DNA from: an uncultured Bacilli bacterium
GTDB taxonomy: Bacteria > Bacillota_I > Bacilli_A > RF39 > UBA660
Length of the DNA: 43,544 nt
NCBI GenBank assembly: GCA_944371325.1
Contig: CALVXO010000014.1
Coordinates: 1-43,544 of the forward strand
Direction of reading: 5' to 3'
Part shown: piece after piece, positions 1-6,804 of the stretch
Layout: every line of letters starts with the position of its first letter
Numbering within the stretch: the stretch's first letter is position 1
Notes under the pieces: generated by a model
Told to the model about the DNA's origin: nothing
Database searches by the model: none
The model's input: only the letters and a program-made list of their open reading frames with translations
Position numbers and translations under genes: made by a program

Positions 1-111
1 GCACAAACATATCACGATGGAAAATGGGTTATGTTTGATATAACTGATAACTCAATATTAGAGGATTTAAAAAAATTGCTTTTAATTAAAAGAAAACCTA
101 ATAGAAAGTAA
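1..111 (+). CDS. C-terminal end of a DUF3788-like protein (partial)
   Basis: An open frame runs in from the left edge and stops at TAA 109-111, leaving 36 residues. The fragment contains YHDGKWVMFDIT and ends in LLLIKRKPNRK. From memory this resembles the C-terminus of DUF3788 proteins, small cytosolic proteins of unknown function that end in a similar basic IKRKP tail. No catalytic claim can be made from this piece. The next gene follows within 11 to 52 bases depending on its start, so the two could share a transcript. Confidence 0.55.
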   Translation, partial: AQTYHDGKWVMFDITDNSILEDLKKLLLIKRKPNRK

Positions 112-121
112 TATATGTTAT

Positions 122-763
122 GTGATAAATAAATTTGTTGAAAAGATGGGATGGAAAATTTATATGTTAGTAAGTAAAATAATAAGTAGCATTATTGAAA
201 TAATTTTAATTAGTTCTTTACCATTTATTTGGTGGTTAATATCAGCAAAGAAAAAAGAAAATTTTTTTAATTGGATTGGCTTAAAAAAAATAGAAAATAA
301 AAAAACAACATTGATAAATACAATCATAATATCATTAGTTTTTATGACTGTATCTATTCTTACTCTTTATTTGATAAAAGATATTGAAACAGCTACATCT
401 GAATTCAAAGGATTAGGAATAAGTGCCTTACTACCAGCACTTATATATGCTATATTTAATACTTCCTTACCTGAAGAAATATTTTTTAGAGGGTTTTTAT
501 TAAAAAGATTATCAAATAAATTTGGATTTAGAGTTGCAAATGTAATTCAAAGTATAATATTTGGACTACTACATGGAATAATGTTTTTTAGTTTAGTTGG
601 AATTGTTAAAGCAATGATTATTATATTACTTACAGGAATAGTTGCTTATGCTATGGGATATGTAAACGAAAAAAAAGCAAATGGCTCAATTTTGCCTAGT
701 TGGATCATACACGCATTATCAAACATATTCGCCTCAATTATAGCAATGTTTTCTATTATATAA
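122..763 (+). CDS. CPBP-family intramembrane metalloprotease (CAAX/Abi type)
   Basis: The protein is strongly hydrophobic, with several membrane segments. It carries the two hallmark motifs of the CPBP family: EEIFFRG (EExxxR) at about residues 118-124 and FGLLHG (FxxxH) at about 147-152. These Glu and His residues form the intramembrane active site. Family members cleave prenylated or peptide substrates, or handle bacteriocins and their immunity; the substrate here is unknown. Start choice is uncertain. GTG 122 gives 213 residues but has no ribosome binding site. ATG 164, preceded by GGGATGG at a good distance, gives 199 residues and loses no membrane segment. A terminator follows directly, so this gene ends its transcript. 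Confidence 0.85.
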   Translation: MINKFVEKMGWKIYMLVSKIISSIIEIILISSLPFIWWLISAKKKENFFNWIGLKKIENKKTTLINTIIISLVFMTVSILTLYLIKDIETATSEFKGLGISALLPALIYAIFNTSLPEEIFFRGFLLKRLSNKFGFRVANVIQSIIFGLLHGIMFFSLVGIVKAMIIILLTGIVAYAMGYVNEKKANGSILPSWIIHALSNIFASIIAMFSII

Positions 764-777
764 ATTACAATTTATAG

Positions 778-803
778 AGTAGATTTAAATCTACTTTTTT
801 CTT
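778..803 (+). terminator. Rho-independent terminator after the CPBP protease gene
   Basis: A perfect palindrome AGTAGATT/AATCTACT with almost no loop spans 778-795 and is followed by a run of T. It lies 15 bases after the protease stop and separates that gene from the rbgA transcript. Confidence 0.75.
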
Positions 804-815
804 AGGGTGAAAACA

Positions 816-824
816 TGATATAAT
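816..824 (+). promoter_or_regulatory. Extended -10 promoter for the rbgA-mrnC-rlmB-sigH run
   Basis: TGATATAAT is a perfect extended -10 (TGnTATAAT), with no good -35 box 17 bases upstream. It sits 28 bases before the rbgA ATG and just after the preceding terminator. The tight spacing of the next genes suggests one transcript from here. Confidence 0.65.
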
Positions 825-852
825 ATAATAGATTTATGAAGGAGTGACAAGT

Positions 853-1740
853 ATGAGCAAAAATAAAAATGAGGGGGTTAATAAAATTGGTATCAACTGG
901 TATCCAGGTCATATGGCAAAAACTAAAAGACTAGTAAAAGAACAATTAGATTTAATAGATTTAGTTTATGAAGTAATAGACGCAAGAATGCCTTATTCAT
1001 CTAAAATAAAAGATATCGATGAAGTTATTAAAAATAAACCAAGAATTTTAATAATGACTAAATATGATTTATGTGATAAAAAGGAAACGGATAAATGGAT
1101 TAAATATTATGAAGAACAAGGTTATAATGTTTTACCAATCGATTTAGAGAATAAGCCAAATTTAAAACCATTATTTAATTTAACTAACAAAATAATGGAA
1201 GAAAAAAATATAAAAAGAGAAAAAAAAGGTTTATTAAAAAGAAGAACTAGGGTGTTAATAATAGGTATTCCTAATGTCGGCAAATCAACTTTATTAAATA
1301 GATTAGTAGGTAAAAAAGCGGTTGATGTAGGTAATAAACCAGGAGTTACAAAACAATTAAATTGGATTAGAATAAATGATCAATTAGAGTTATTAGATAC
1401 TCCAGGTATTTTATGGCCTAAATTAGATGATCAACAAGTAGCTTTAAATCTTGCTAGCCTAACAGCAATTAAAGAAGAAATATTACCTTTGTTTGATGTA
1501 TGTGAATATATTTTAAATACTTTATATAAATACTATAAAGACAAACTAAAAGAAAGATATGGTATTATAGAATTAACTGAAGACATAATTGATACATTTG
1601 ATATAATTGGTAAAAAAAGAGGTTGTTTAATTAAAGGTGGACAAGTTGATTATGATAAAGTAATTAATGTTATAATAAACGATATTAAAAATGGTTATAT
1701 AAAAAATATAACTTTTGATAGGATTGATGAAATTGGATAA
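853..1740 (+). CDS. rbgA: Ribosome biogenesis GTPase RbgA (YlqF)
   Basis: RbgA is a cytosolic GTPase that acts late in assembly of the 50S ribosomal subunit. The GTPase motifs appear in circularly permuted order, as expected for the YlqF/YawG class: TKYD (G4) at residues 69-72, then GIPNVGKST (G1) at 138-146, GVT (G2) at 164-166 and DTPG (G3) at 182-185. The N-terminal WYPGHM (16-21) is also typical, and a C-terminal helical domain follows. I start at ATG 853, 295 residues, because GGAG at 841-844 sits 8 bases before it; an in-frame GTG at 844 overlaps that site. Its 3' end overlaps mrnC by 14 bases. In Bacillus rbgA lies next to rplS and rnhB, not here. Confidence 0.95.
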   Translation: MSKNKNEGVNKIGINWYPGHMAKTKRLVKEQLDLIDLVYEVIDARMPYSSKIKDIDEVIKNKPRILIMTKYDLCDKKETDKWIKYYEEQGYNVLPIDLENKPNLKPLFNLTNKIMEEKNIKREKKGLLKRRTRVLIIGIPNVGKSTLLNRLVGKKAVDVGNKPGVTKQLNWIRINDQLELLDTPGILWPKLDDQQVALNLASLTAIKEEILPLFDVCEYILNTLYKYYKDKLKERYGIIELTEDIIDTFDIIGKKRGCLIKGGQVDYDKVINVIINDIKNGYIKNITFDRIDEIG

Positions 1741-2110
1741 GAATGTTTTAGTTTTAGCTTATTTAGGGGATAGTGTTTTTGAAATAATAGTTAGAAAATA
1801 TTTAGTAGATCAAGGTATTAATAAAGTAAATATATTACAAAAAGAAGCAATTAAATATGTAAGTGCGAAAGGACAATGTAAATTTGTAACTAAATTAATT
1901 GAAGATAACAAATTAACTAGTGATGAATTAGAAATTTTTTATAGAGGAAGAAATCATAAATCTAATAGTCATCCTAAAAATACCGATATTATAACTTATA
2001 AATATGCAACAGGTTTTGAAGCAATAATAGGTTACTTATATTTAAAAAAAGAATATAAAAGAATTGAAGAAATAGGAGAGTTATTATGTACGTATATGGT
2101 AAAAATGTAG
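1727..2110 (+). CDS. mrnC: Mini-ribonuclease III (MrnC)
   Basis: MrnC is a dimeric RNase III catalytic domain without a dsRNA-binding domain; in Bacillus it matures the 3' and 5' ends of 23S rRNA. The protein opens with LAYLGDSVFE, which holds the catalytic Asp (residue 15), and contains YRGRNHKS and the second acidic segment FEAIIGYLYL, all in the family order. It is 127 residues from ATG 1727, close to the usual 130-145. A TTG at 1715 would add four residues. The ribosome binding site is poor (AGG four bases ahead), so translation is probably coupled to rbgA, whose stop at 1738-1740 lies inside this gene. rlmB overlaps its end by 25 bases. Confidence 0.93.
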   Translation: MKLDKNVLVLAYLGDSVFEIIVRKYLVDQGINKVNILQKEAIKYVSAKGQCKFVTKLIEDNKLTSDELEIFYRGRNHKSNSHPKNTDIITYKYATGFEAIIGYLYLKKEYKRIEEIGELLCTYMVKM

Positions 2111-2745
2111 CAAAAGATATTAACAGTAAAATAGAAAAAGTTTATGTCGCTAATAATTTTAAAGACAAAGAAATACTTAAGAATATTAAAGCACCTATAG
2201 TTTATGTTGATAGAAATAAATTAGATAAAATGGTTGATGGAGTTCATCAAGGAATTGTTTTAAAAATAGCTGATTATGAATATAAAGATATAAGTGAATT
2301 AAATAGTGATATTGTTGTTATGCTAGATCATTTAGAAGATCCACATAATTTTGGAGCAATTATCAGAACTTGTGAAGCAGCCGGTGTTAAAGATATAATA
2401 ATTCCTAAAGATAGAAGTGTAAAAGTTAATAGTACTGTTATGAAAACAAGTGCTGGATGTTTAGATCGAGTAAATATTTATGAAGTAACTAATTTAGCGC
2501 AAACAATAAATTATCTTAAAAAAAACAATTATTGGATTATAGGAACAGATATGGAAGGAACTGATTATAAACAAATTGATTATAAAGGGAAAATTGTTAT
2601 AATAATAGGTAATGAAGGAAATGGTATGAGTAGAATAGTAAAAGAATCTTGTGATTTTATAGCAACAATTCCAATGCAAGGAGAAGTTAATAGTTTAAAT
2701 GCTTCGGTTGCAGCAGGTATTATAATATTTGAAGCAAGGAGGTAG
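2086..2745 (+). CDS. rlmB: 23S rRNA 2'-O-ribose methyltransferase (RlmB/SpoU family)
   Basis: RlmB methylates the ribose of a guanosine in the peptidyl-transferase region of 23S rRNA (G2251 in E. coli) using S-adenosylmethionine. All three SpoU motifs are visible: NFGAIIRTCEAAG (about 88-100), GNEGNGMS (175-182) and NSLNAS (202-207), which form the trefoil-knot cofactor site. VHQGIV near residue 53 marks the end of the small L30e-like N-terminal domain. At 219 residues it is shorter than the usual 240-250, mostly at the N-terminus. GGAGAG precedes the ATG at a good distance. Position between mrnC and a sigH-like gene matches the Bacillus order and supports RlmB over other SpoU enzymes. Confidence 0.9.
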   Translation: MYVYGKNVAKDINSKIEKVYVANNFKDKEILKNIKAPIVYVDRNKLDKMVDGVHQGIVLKIADYEYKDISELNSDIVVMLDHLEDPHNFGAIIRTCEAAGVKDIIIPKDRSVKVNSTVMKTSAGCLDRVNIYEVTNLAQTINYLKKNNYWIIGTDMEGTDYKQIDYKGKIVIIIGNEGNGMSRIVKESCDFIATIPMQGEVNSLNASVAAGIIIFEARR

Positions 2746-2747
2746 TT

Positions 2748-3347
2748 ATGAATTATAAAGAATTTAATGATTATGAATTACTAGAACATATTTATAGTTG
2801 TAACGAGGATGCTAATGAAATAATGATATATAAGTATCGTCCTTTAACTGTTAATTTAGCAAAAAAATTAATCAAATATTGTAATGGGGGAATTGATTTA
2901 AATGATTTAATCCAAGAAGGATTAGTTGGTTTAAATGAAGCTATTAAAACATTTAGAGAAGATAAAGAAACTAATTTTGGAACTTATGCTAAATTATGTA
3001 TTGAAAGAAGAATGTATAGTTTAGTTAAAAGTACTAGAACATATAAAAATAAAATATTAAATGAATCTATTTCTTTAGAAGATGATGATGAAAATAATAT
3101 TGATAAATTTTTAGTAGATAATTCAAATAATCCCTCTGATATGGTTGAAGAAAATGATTATCAAGAAAAAATATTAAGTGAATTAGACAAACAATTAACA
3201 GATTTAGAAAAGCAAGTATTTGAACTTAAGAAAAACTATTTTAATTATAAAGAAATAGCTGAAATATTAGAAAAAGATCCTAAGGTAATTGATAATACCT
3301 TACAAAGAATAAAAACAAAATTAAAAAAAATAATGAAAGAGATATAA
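2748..3347 (+). CDS. sigH: Sigma-70 family factor, SigH-like
   Basis: This is a 199-residue alternative sigma factor with region 2 (DLIQEGLVGLNEAIKTF at about 56-72, then FGTYAKLCIERRM) and a C-terminal region 4 helix-turn-helix (YKEIAEILEKDPKVIDNTLQ). An acidic linker of about 40 residues separates them. Location after mrnC and rlmB, with secE-nusG further on, is the place of Bacillus sigH, which controls early sporulation and competence genes; the yacP gene usually found in between is absent. Its AAGGAGG binding site lies inside the last codons of rlmB, two bases before the start, indicating coupled expression. The regulon in this organism cannot be read from sequence, and nothing here proves sporulation. 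Confidence 0.85.
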   Translation: MNYKEFNDYELLEHIYSCNEDANEIMIYKYRPLTVNLAKKLIKYCNGGIDLNDLIQEGLVGLNEAIKTFREDKETNFGTYAKLCIERRMYSLVKSTRTYKNKILNESISLEDDDENNIDKFLVDNSNNPSDMVEENDYQEKILSELDKQLTDLEKQVFELKKNYFNYKEIAEILEKDPKVIDNTLQRIKTKLKKIMKEI

Positions 3348-3348
3348 A

Positions 3349-4365
3349 ATGAAAGATTATTTTTTAAGATTAGTAAAACAAAATGTTTTTCCTGGGTGTA
3401 ATTATGCTATTATAAGTAATGATGAAGAAATCGGAAGCGTTGGAAATAAAGCTTTGTTTCCTAAAATAGAAAAAAATAATATTGATACTTTATATGATTT
3501 GGCTTCTTTAACCAAAGTAATTGTTACTAATACCTTAATTACCAAATTGCTACAACATAATAAGATAAATTTAAATGATGAAGTAAAAAAATATTTGCCA
3601 AGATTTAAATATAAAAATATAACAATATATCATTTATTAACTCATTCTTCTGGGCTGATATCTGATGTTAATTGGAATGAAGTGCATAATAAAAAAGAAT
3701 TGATTGATTTTTTTTATAATAAAGAATTATTTTATGAAACTTCAACTGATGTTATTTATTCTGATTTAAATTTTATTTTTCTAGGTTTTATAATTGAAAA
3801 AATTTATGGTAAATCTTTGGATGTAGTTGCATATGAAGAAATATTTAAGCCATTAAATATGAAAAATACAATGTTTAATCCTAAATTTAAAGATAAATGT
3901 GCTCCTACCGAAGTTACTTCTGAAAGAGGAGTTGTTAGGGGCATAGTTCACGATGAAAAAGCATGTATGCTAGGTGGCGTTTGTGGTTCTGCAGGTTTAT
4001 TTTCCAACATCGAAGATTTAATAAAGTTTGTGAAAATGATTTTAAATGACGGAATGGTTAATAATAAACAATTTATAAAAAAAGAATATATTGATTTATG
4101 GTTTAAACCTATGGTAATAGGAAAGAAAAAAAACATTAAATCAATTGGTTGGGGTGTTGGTAAAGGTAATGTAACTGGTTCTTTTTGCAGTGATAATACA
4201 ATTTTTCATACAGGTTTTACAGGCAATACTTTGATTATTGATAGAGATAATAAAATTGGTTTTATATTTTTGTCAAATAGGATACATCCAACTAGAGATA
4301 ATAAATTATTAATTTCCAAAAGAAGATATATAGCAAATTATATTTTTAAAAAAATAAAAAAGTAA
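3349..4365 (+). CDS. Serine hydrolase of the beta-lactamase / penicillin-binding family (class C type)
   Basis: The fold is the class C beta-lactamase/DD-peptidase type: SLTK (SxxK, nucleophile Ser53, base Lys56), YSDLN near residue 137 in the place of the YxN motif, and HTGFTG near residue 285 as the third box. Such proteins include peptidoglycan carboxypeptidases, esterases and peptidases. No signal peptide or membrane anchor is visible, so the enzyme may act in the cytosol, which argues for an esterase or peptide hydrolase rather than true lactamase activity. It begins one base after the sigma factor stop, with only a weak AGAGA upstream, so it is likely translated by coupling at the end of that transcript. 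Confidence 0.85.
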   Translation: MKDYFLRLVKQNVFPGCNYAIISNDEEIGSVGNKALFPKIEKNNIDTLYDLASLTKVIVTNTLITKLLQHNKINLNDEVKKYLPRFKYKNITIYHLLTHSSGLISDVNWNEVHNKKELIDFFYNKELFYETSTDVIYSDLNFIFLGFIIEKIYGKSLDVVAYEEIFKPLNMKNTMFNPKFKDKCAPTEVTSERGVVRGIVHDEKACMLGGVCGSAGLFSNIEDLIKFVKMILNDGMVNNKQFIKKEYIDLWFKPMVIGKKKNIKSIGWGVGKGNVTGSFCSDNTIFHTGFTGNTLIIDRDNKIGFIFLSNRIHPTRDNKLLISKRRYIANYIFKKIKK

Positions 4366-4383
4366 TAATTTACTTTTTTATTT
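4352..4383. terminator. Bidirectional terminator between convergent genes
   Basis: A perfect 14-bp inverted repeat (4352-4365 and 4370-4383) with loop TAAT has A-rich and T-rich arms, so it can end transcription in both directions. The stop codon of the serine hydrolase is the end of the left arm, and the convergent gene also stops inside it. Confidence 0.8.
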
Positions 4384-5376
4384 TACTATCCAAGCATTTG
4401 GTAAATATCTTTCGCCCGTATATCCGAAACCACGAGGATCGTTAATAAGTTCATTATTTATAGTTAGAGCAGATGATCCACCACCATCTAAGTTTGCTGC
4501 GTTATAGGCTCCATATTTTTCAAATAAAGTTATCATATCAGCAATAGATATTCCATTACTACCATTTGCTCCTCGACCATCAATTACTAAAAACAAAACA
4601 ATTCCATCTTTTCTTTGAGCTATAGCTGTTCTATTAGCATATCCCCAACCACCATTACCGGATACTTCTGCTGGTATACCATTTACAATTAAGAAAGGTC
4701 CAAATGTCATTGCATCAACCATGCCGTCTTTAATTGCTTCTTCAGCACTATCTGTAGTTAAAATTAATACATGATCTTTGTTAAATCCAATTAATCCTCC
4801 ACCATGTCTATTTGGGGCTCCAACTGATGTTACTTTTCCATCTTGAATAACAGTACCTGTTGGAATTAATTCTTTATTTTTTATGGAAAATCCACTAGCA
4901 TTAATCGCAACAAGTGCATTTTGCGTTTTACTTAATTCAGTTAATTTTTGACCACCAAGTTTAATAAATGAAGAAGTTACTAATTCAACTCTAGAAGCAT
5001 CATAAATTGCTACTAAATATCCACTATAATTATTTTCATCTATCTCAATTAATTTATATAATGTTCCTTCTTCTCTTTCTAGTACTTGTTGTTCATAAAT
5101 TGAATCATAGTTTTCTTTAGGATCTTCGGGTGTACCAATTTGTGAAGCATCGGTATTATTATTACCTTCAATAATACTATTATTTTTTAATACTTGTAAT
5201 ATTGCTTTATCGGAATACAAAACATTTGCAAAATATTGATGATTTCCAGTTGCTAAAGCAGTAGTTACAAACCAATTTCTAAAAGTAGGAAAGGGGCCAT
5301 ATACTACAAATAAAAATATTATTATAAATAGATCAATAATTGCAAATATTATTGTCTTTTTTTTAATTTCCTTCAT
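4378..5376 (-). CDS. Membrane-anchored phosphodiester glycosidase (NAGPA domain)
   Basis: A short N-terminal membrane helix (about residues 8-25) is followed by a linker and a C-terminal NAGPA/DUF2233 domain. Family landmarks are AINASGF, TGTVIQDG, GGGLIGF, DGRGANGSNGIS and NLDGGGSSA. Related enzymes remove phosphodiester-linked sugars, such as the uncovering enzyme for GlcNAc-phosphomannose, and bacterial members act on exported polysaccharide or teichoic-acid linkages. The catalytic domain should face outward. The start ATG (complement of 5374-5376) follows AAGGGG and overlaps the end of the upstream minus-strand gene by 14 bases, so the two are co-translated. The substrate is not visible. 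Confidence 0.85.
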   Translation of the reverse strand: MKEIKKKTIIFAIIDLFIIIFLFVVYGPFPTFRNWFVTTALATGNHQYFANVLYSDKAILQVLKNNSIIEGNNNTDASQIGTPEDPKENYDSIYEQQVLEREEGTLYKLIEIDENNYSGYLVAIYDASRVELVTSSFIKLGGQKLTELSKTQNALVAINASGFSIKNKELIPTGTVIQDGKVTSVGAPNRHGGGLIGFNKDHVLILTTDSAEEAIKDGMVDAMTFGPFLIVNGIPAEVSGNGGWGYANRTAIAQRKDGIVLFLVIDGRGANGSNGISIADMITLFEKYGAYNAANLDGGGSSALTINNELINDPRGFGYTGERYLPNAWIVK

Positions 5377-6697
5377 CTACAACACCCCTTAATATATATG
5401 GATCTAAATAAGAGCCGCTTCCTTTTTCAATTTTAATTTGATTATTAATATATATAGCAGGTCTTATGTAATGTAAATTATTTATATCGTCTTCAAATAA
5501 TTTTTTATCTTCATTTATAATAAAAATAGTTGAATTACTATTTACACTTCTTGTAAAAGTAAATACATTTCCACTATCATATACAAATGGTTCAGCTATT
5601 GACAATAATCCAACATATGCATTGATACTTTCTTTATAAGTTGTAGTGTAATCATTGTTTGAAGCACCATAATAAAAAGGTCCTTCTACTATAAAATCTT
5701 TTTCTTTAAAGTTATTATAATAGTTATTATTTAAGTAATATAATAAACCATTTTCGTTATTTATTTCAGGTAAATTAGTATATTGATTGTATTGTGATTG
5801 ATAAATTGTATCATTTTCTTTAATATATTCTTCACTAACTATTTTGATTTTATTTTCATCTTTAGTAACAACACGCCATAAACTATCATTTAATTTTAAA
5901 TATTCTCCAACATAAATATCTTTTAATAATTCAGGCTCATGATTTAAAATTATATATGGATTATCAATAGTACCATTACCATCTAATACATTAACATCAT
6001 TTTTTAAAGTAATAACTGGTCTAATTTCATGATTTGTATCATTACTAGTTAATTCTGTTTTACCGTCTATTGATATATACCAAGATTTGTTTCCATTAGT
6101 GTTTGTTGTCCAAAAATGTGTTCCGTTATTTAGATAACTATTTTCTCCGCCGGCTTTAATATAATCATCAATACTTAGTAAAGAAATATTATAATCGTTA
6201 TTTGTTTCATTACAACTTGCTTTATCAATTGTATCAAATTTATCTAAACAAATAGTAGTATTTTCTAAATAATCATTGTTTAAAGTAAATATACCAGTGT
6301 TATCTTCATTAATATAATTTAACCATTTATTAATTTGGGAATCAAGATAATTATCTTCACCATAAGAAAGAGAAATTACTGGCTCTTCACTTATTAATGT
6401 GATCGTATTATTTTCATTTACTTTAACAATTCTCCATAAATATCCCATAAATTTTATATAATTATTTTTTGCATCATTTGCAAATCTATAAACATTATTT
6501 TCATTTATTAATGTTGGTTCTATTTCATATTTAGTTGTTCTTTGTTTAATTTGTTCTGCTAACAGACTAGAATAATTAGTATTTTTATCATTTAAAATTT
6601 TATAATAAACTAATCTTCCTAAATAATAAAATCCAAAAATCAATATAATAACAATACTAACATAATTAAATATTTTTTGCTTTTTTTCACTATTCAT
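5363..6697 (-). CDS. Membrane-anchored surface protein with two DUF6273-like repeats
   Basis: A single N-terminal membrane helix (about residues 12-29) is followed by a large outer part rich in Asn, Tyr, Thr and Ser. The outer part is made of two copies of one module. Copy 1 (about 65-255) has YLWRIVKVNENN, SLLSIDDYIKAGG, HFWTT, IRPVITL and GNGTIDNPYI. Copy 2 (about 262-440) has SLWRVVTKDENK, GLLSIAEPF, IRPAIYI and GSGSYLDPYI. This pattern resembles DUF6273-like domains on Gram-positive surface proteins; the function is unknown. The first repeat also has a Cys pair (CLDKFDTIDKASC). It heads a two-gene operon with the phosphodiester glycosidase, from an AAGGAG site and a good promoter. Confidence 0.7.
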   Translation of the reverse strand: MNSEKKQKIFNYVSIVIILIFGFYYLGRLVYYKILNDKNTNYSSLLAEQIKQRTTKYEIEPTLINENNVYRFANDAKNNYIKFMGYLWRIVKVNENNTITLISEEPVISLSYGEDNYLDSQINKWLNYINEDNTGIFTLNNDYLENTTICLDKFDTIDKASCNETNNDYNISLLSIDDYIKAGGENSYLNNGTHFWTTNTNGNKSWYISIDGKTELTSNDTNHEIRPVITLKNDVNVLDGNGTIDNPYIILNHEPELLKDIYVGEYLKLNDSLWRVVTKDENKIKIVSEEYIKENDTIYQSQYNQYTNLPEINNENGLLYYLNNNYYNNFKEKDFIVEGPFYYGASNNDYTTTYKESINAYVGLLSIAEPFVYDSGNVFTFTRSVNSNSTIFIINEDKKLFEDDINNLHYIRPAIYINNQIKIEKGSGSYLDPYILRGVVDEGN

Positions 6698-6719
6698 ATC
6701 CTTACTCCTTATTTTTTAA

Positions 6720-6748
6720 ATTATATCAAATTAAAGTAAATTAAACAA
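6720..6748 (-). promoter_or_regulatory. Promoter for the DUF6273-like / glycosidase operon
   Basis: On the minus strand TTGTTT (6743-6748) and TATAAT (6720-6725) are 17 bases apart. TGATATAAT makes it an extended -10. It lies 22 bases upstream of the start at 6697. Confidence 0.7.
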
Positions 6749-6757
6749 TAATTATAT

Positions 6758-6785
6758 TGTAGAAATTTTATTTATATGGTATTAT
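6758..6785 (+). promoter_or_regulatory. Promoter for the CotH-VTC-DUF4956 operon
   Basis: TTGTAG (6758-6763) and TATTAT (6780-6785) are 16 bases apart, 19 bases before the cotH-like ATG. Its binding site GTAGGTGG follows. The intergenic stretch 6698-6804 is therefore a divergent promoter pair. Confidence 0.6.
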
Positions 6786-6804
6786 ATAGACAGTAGGTGG
6801 TACA

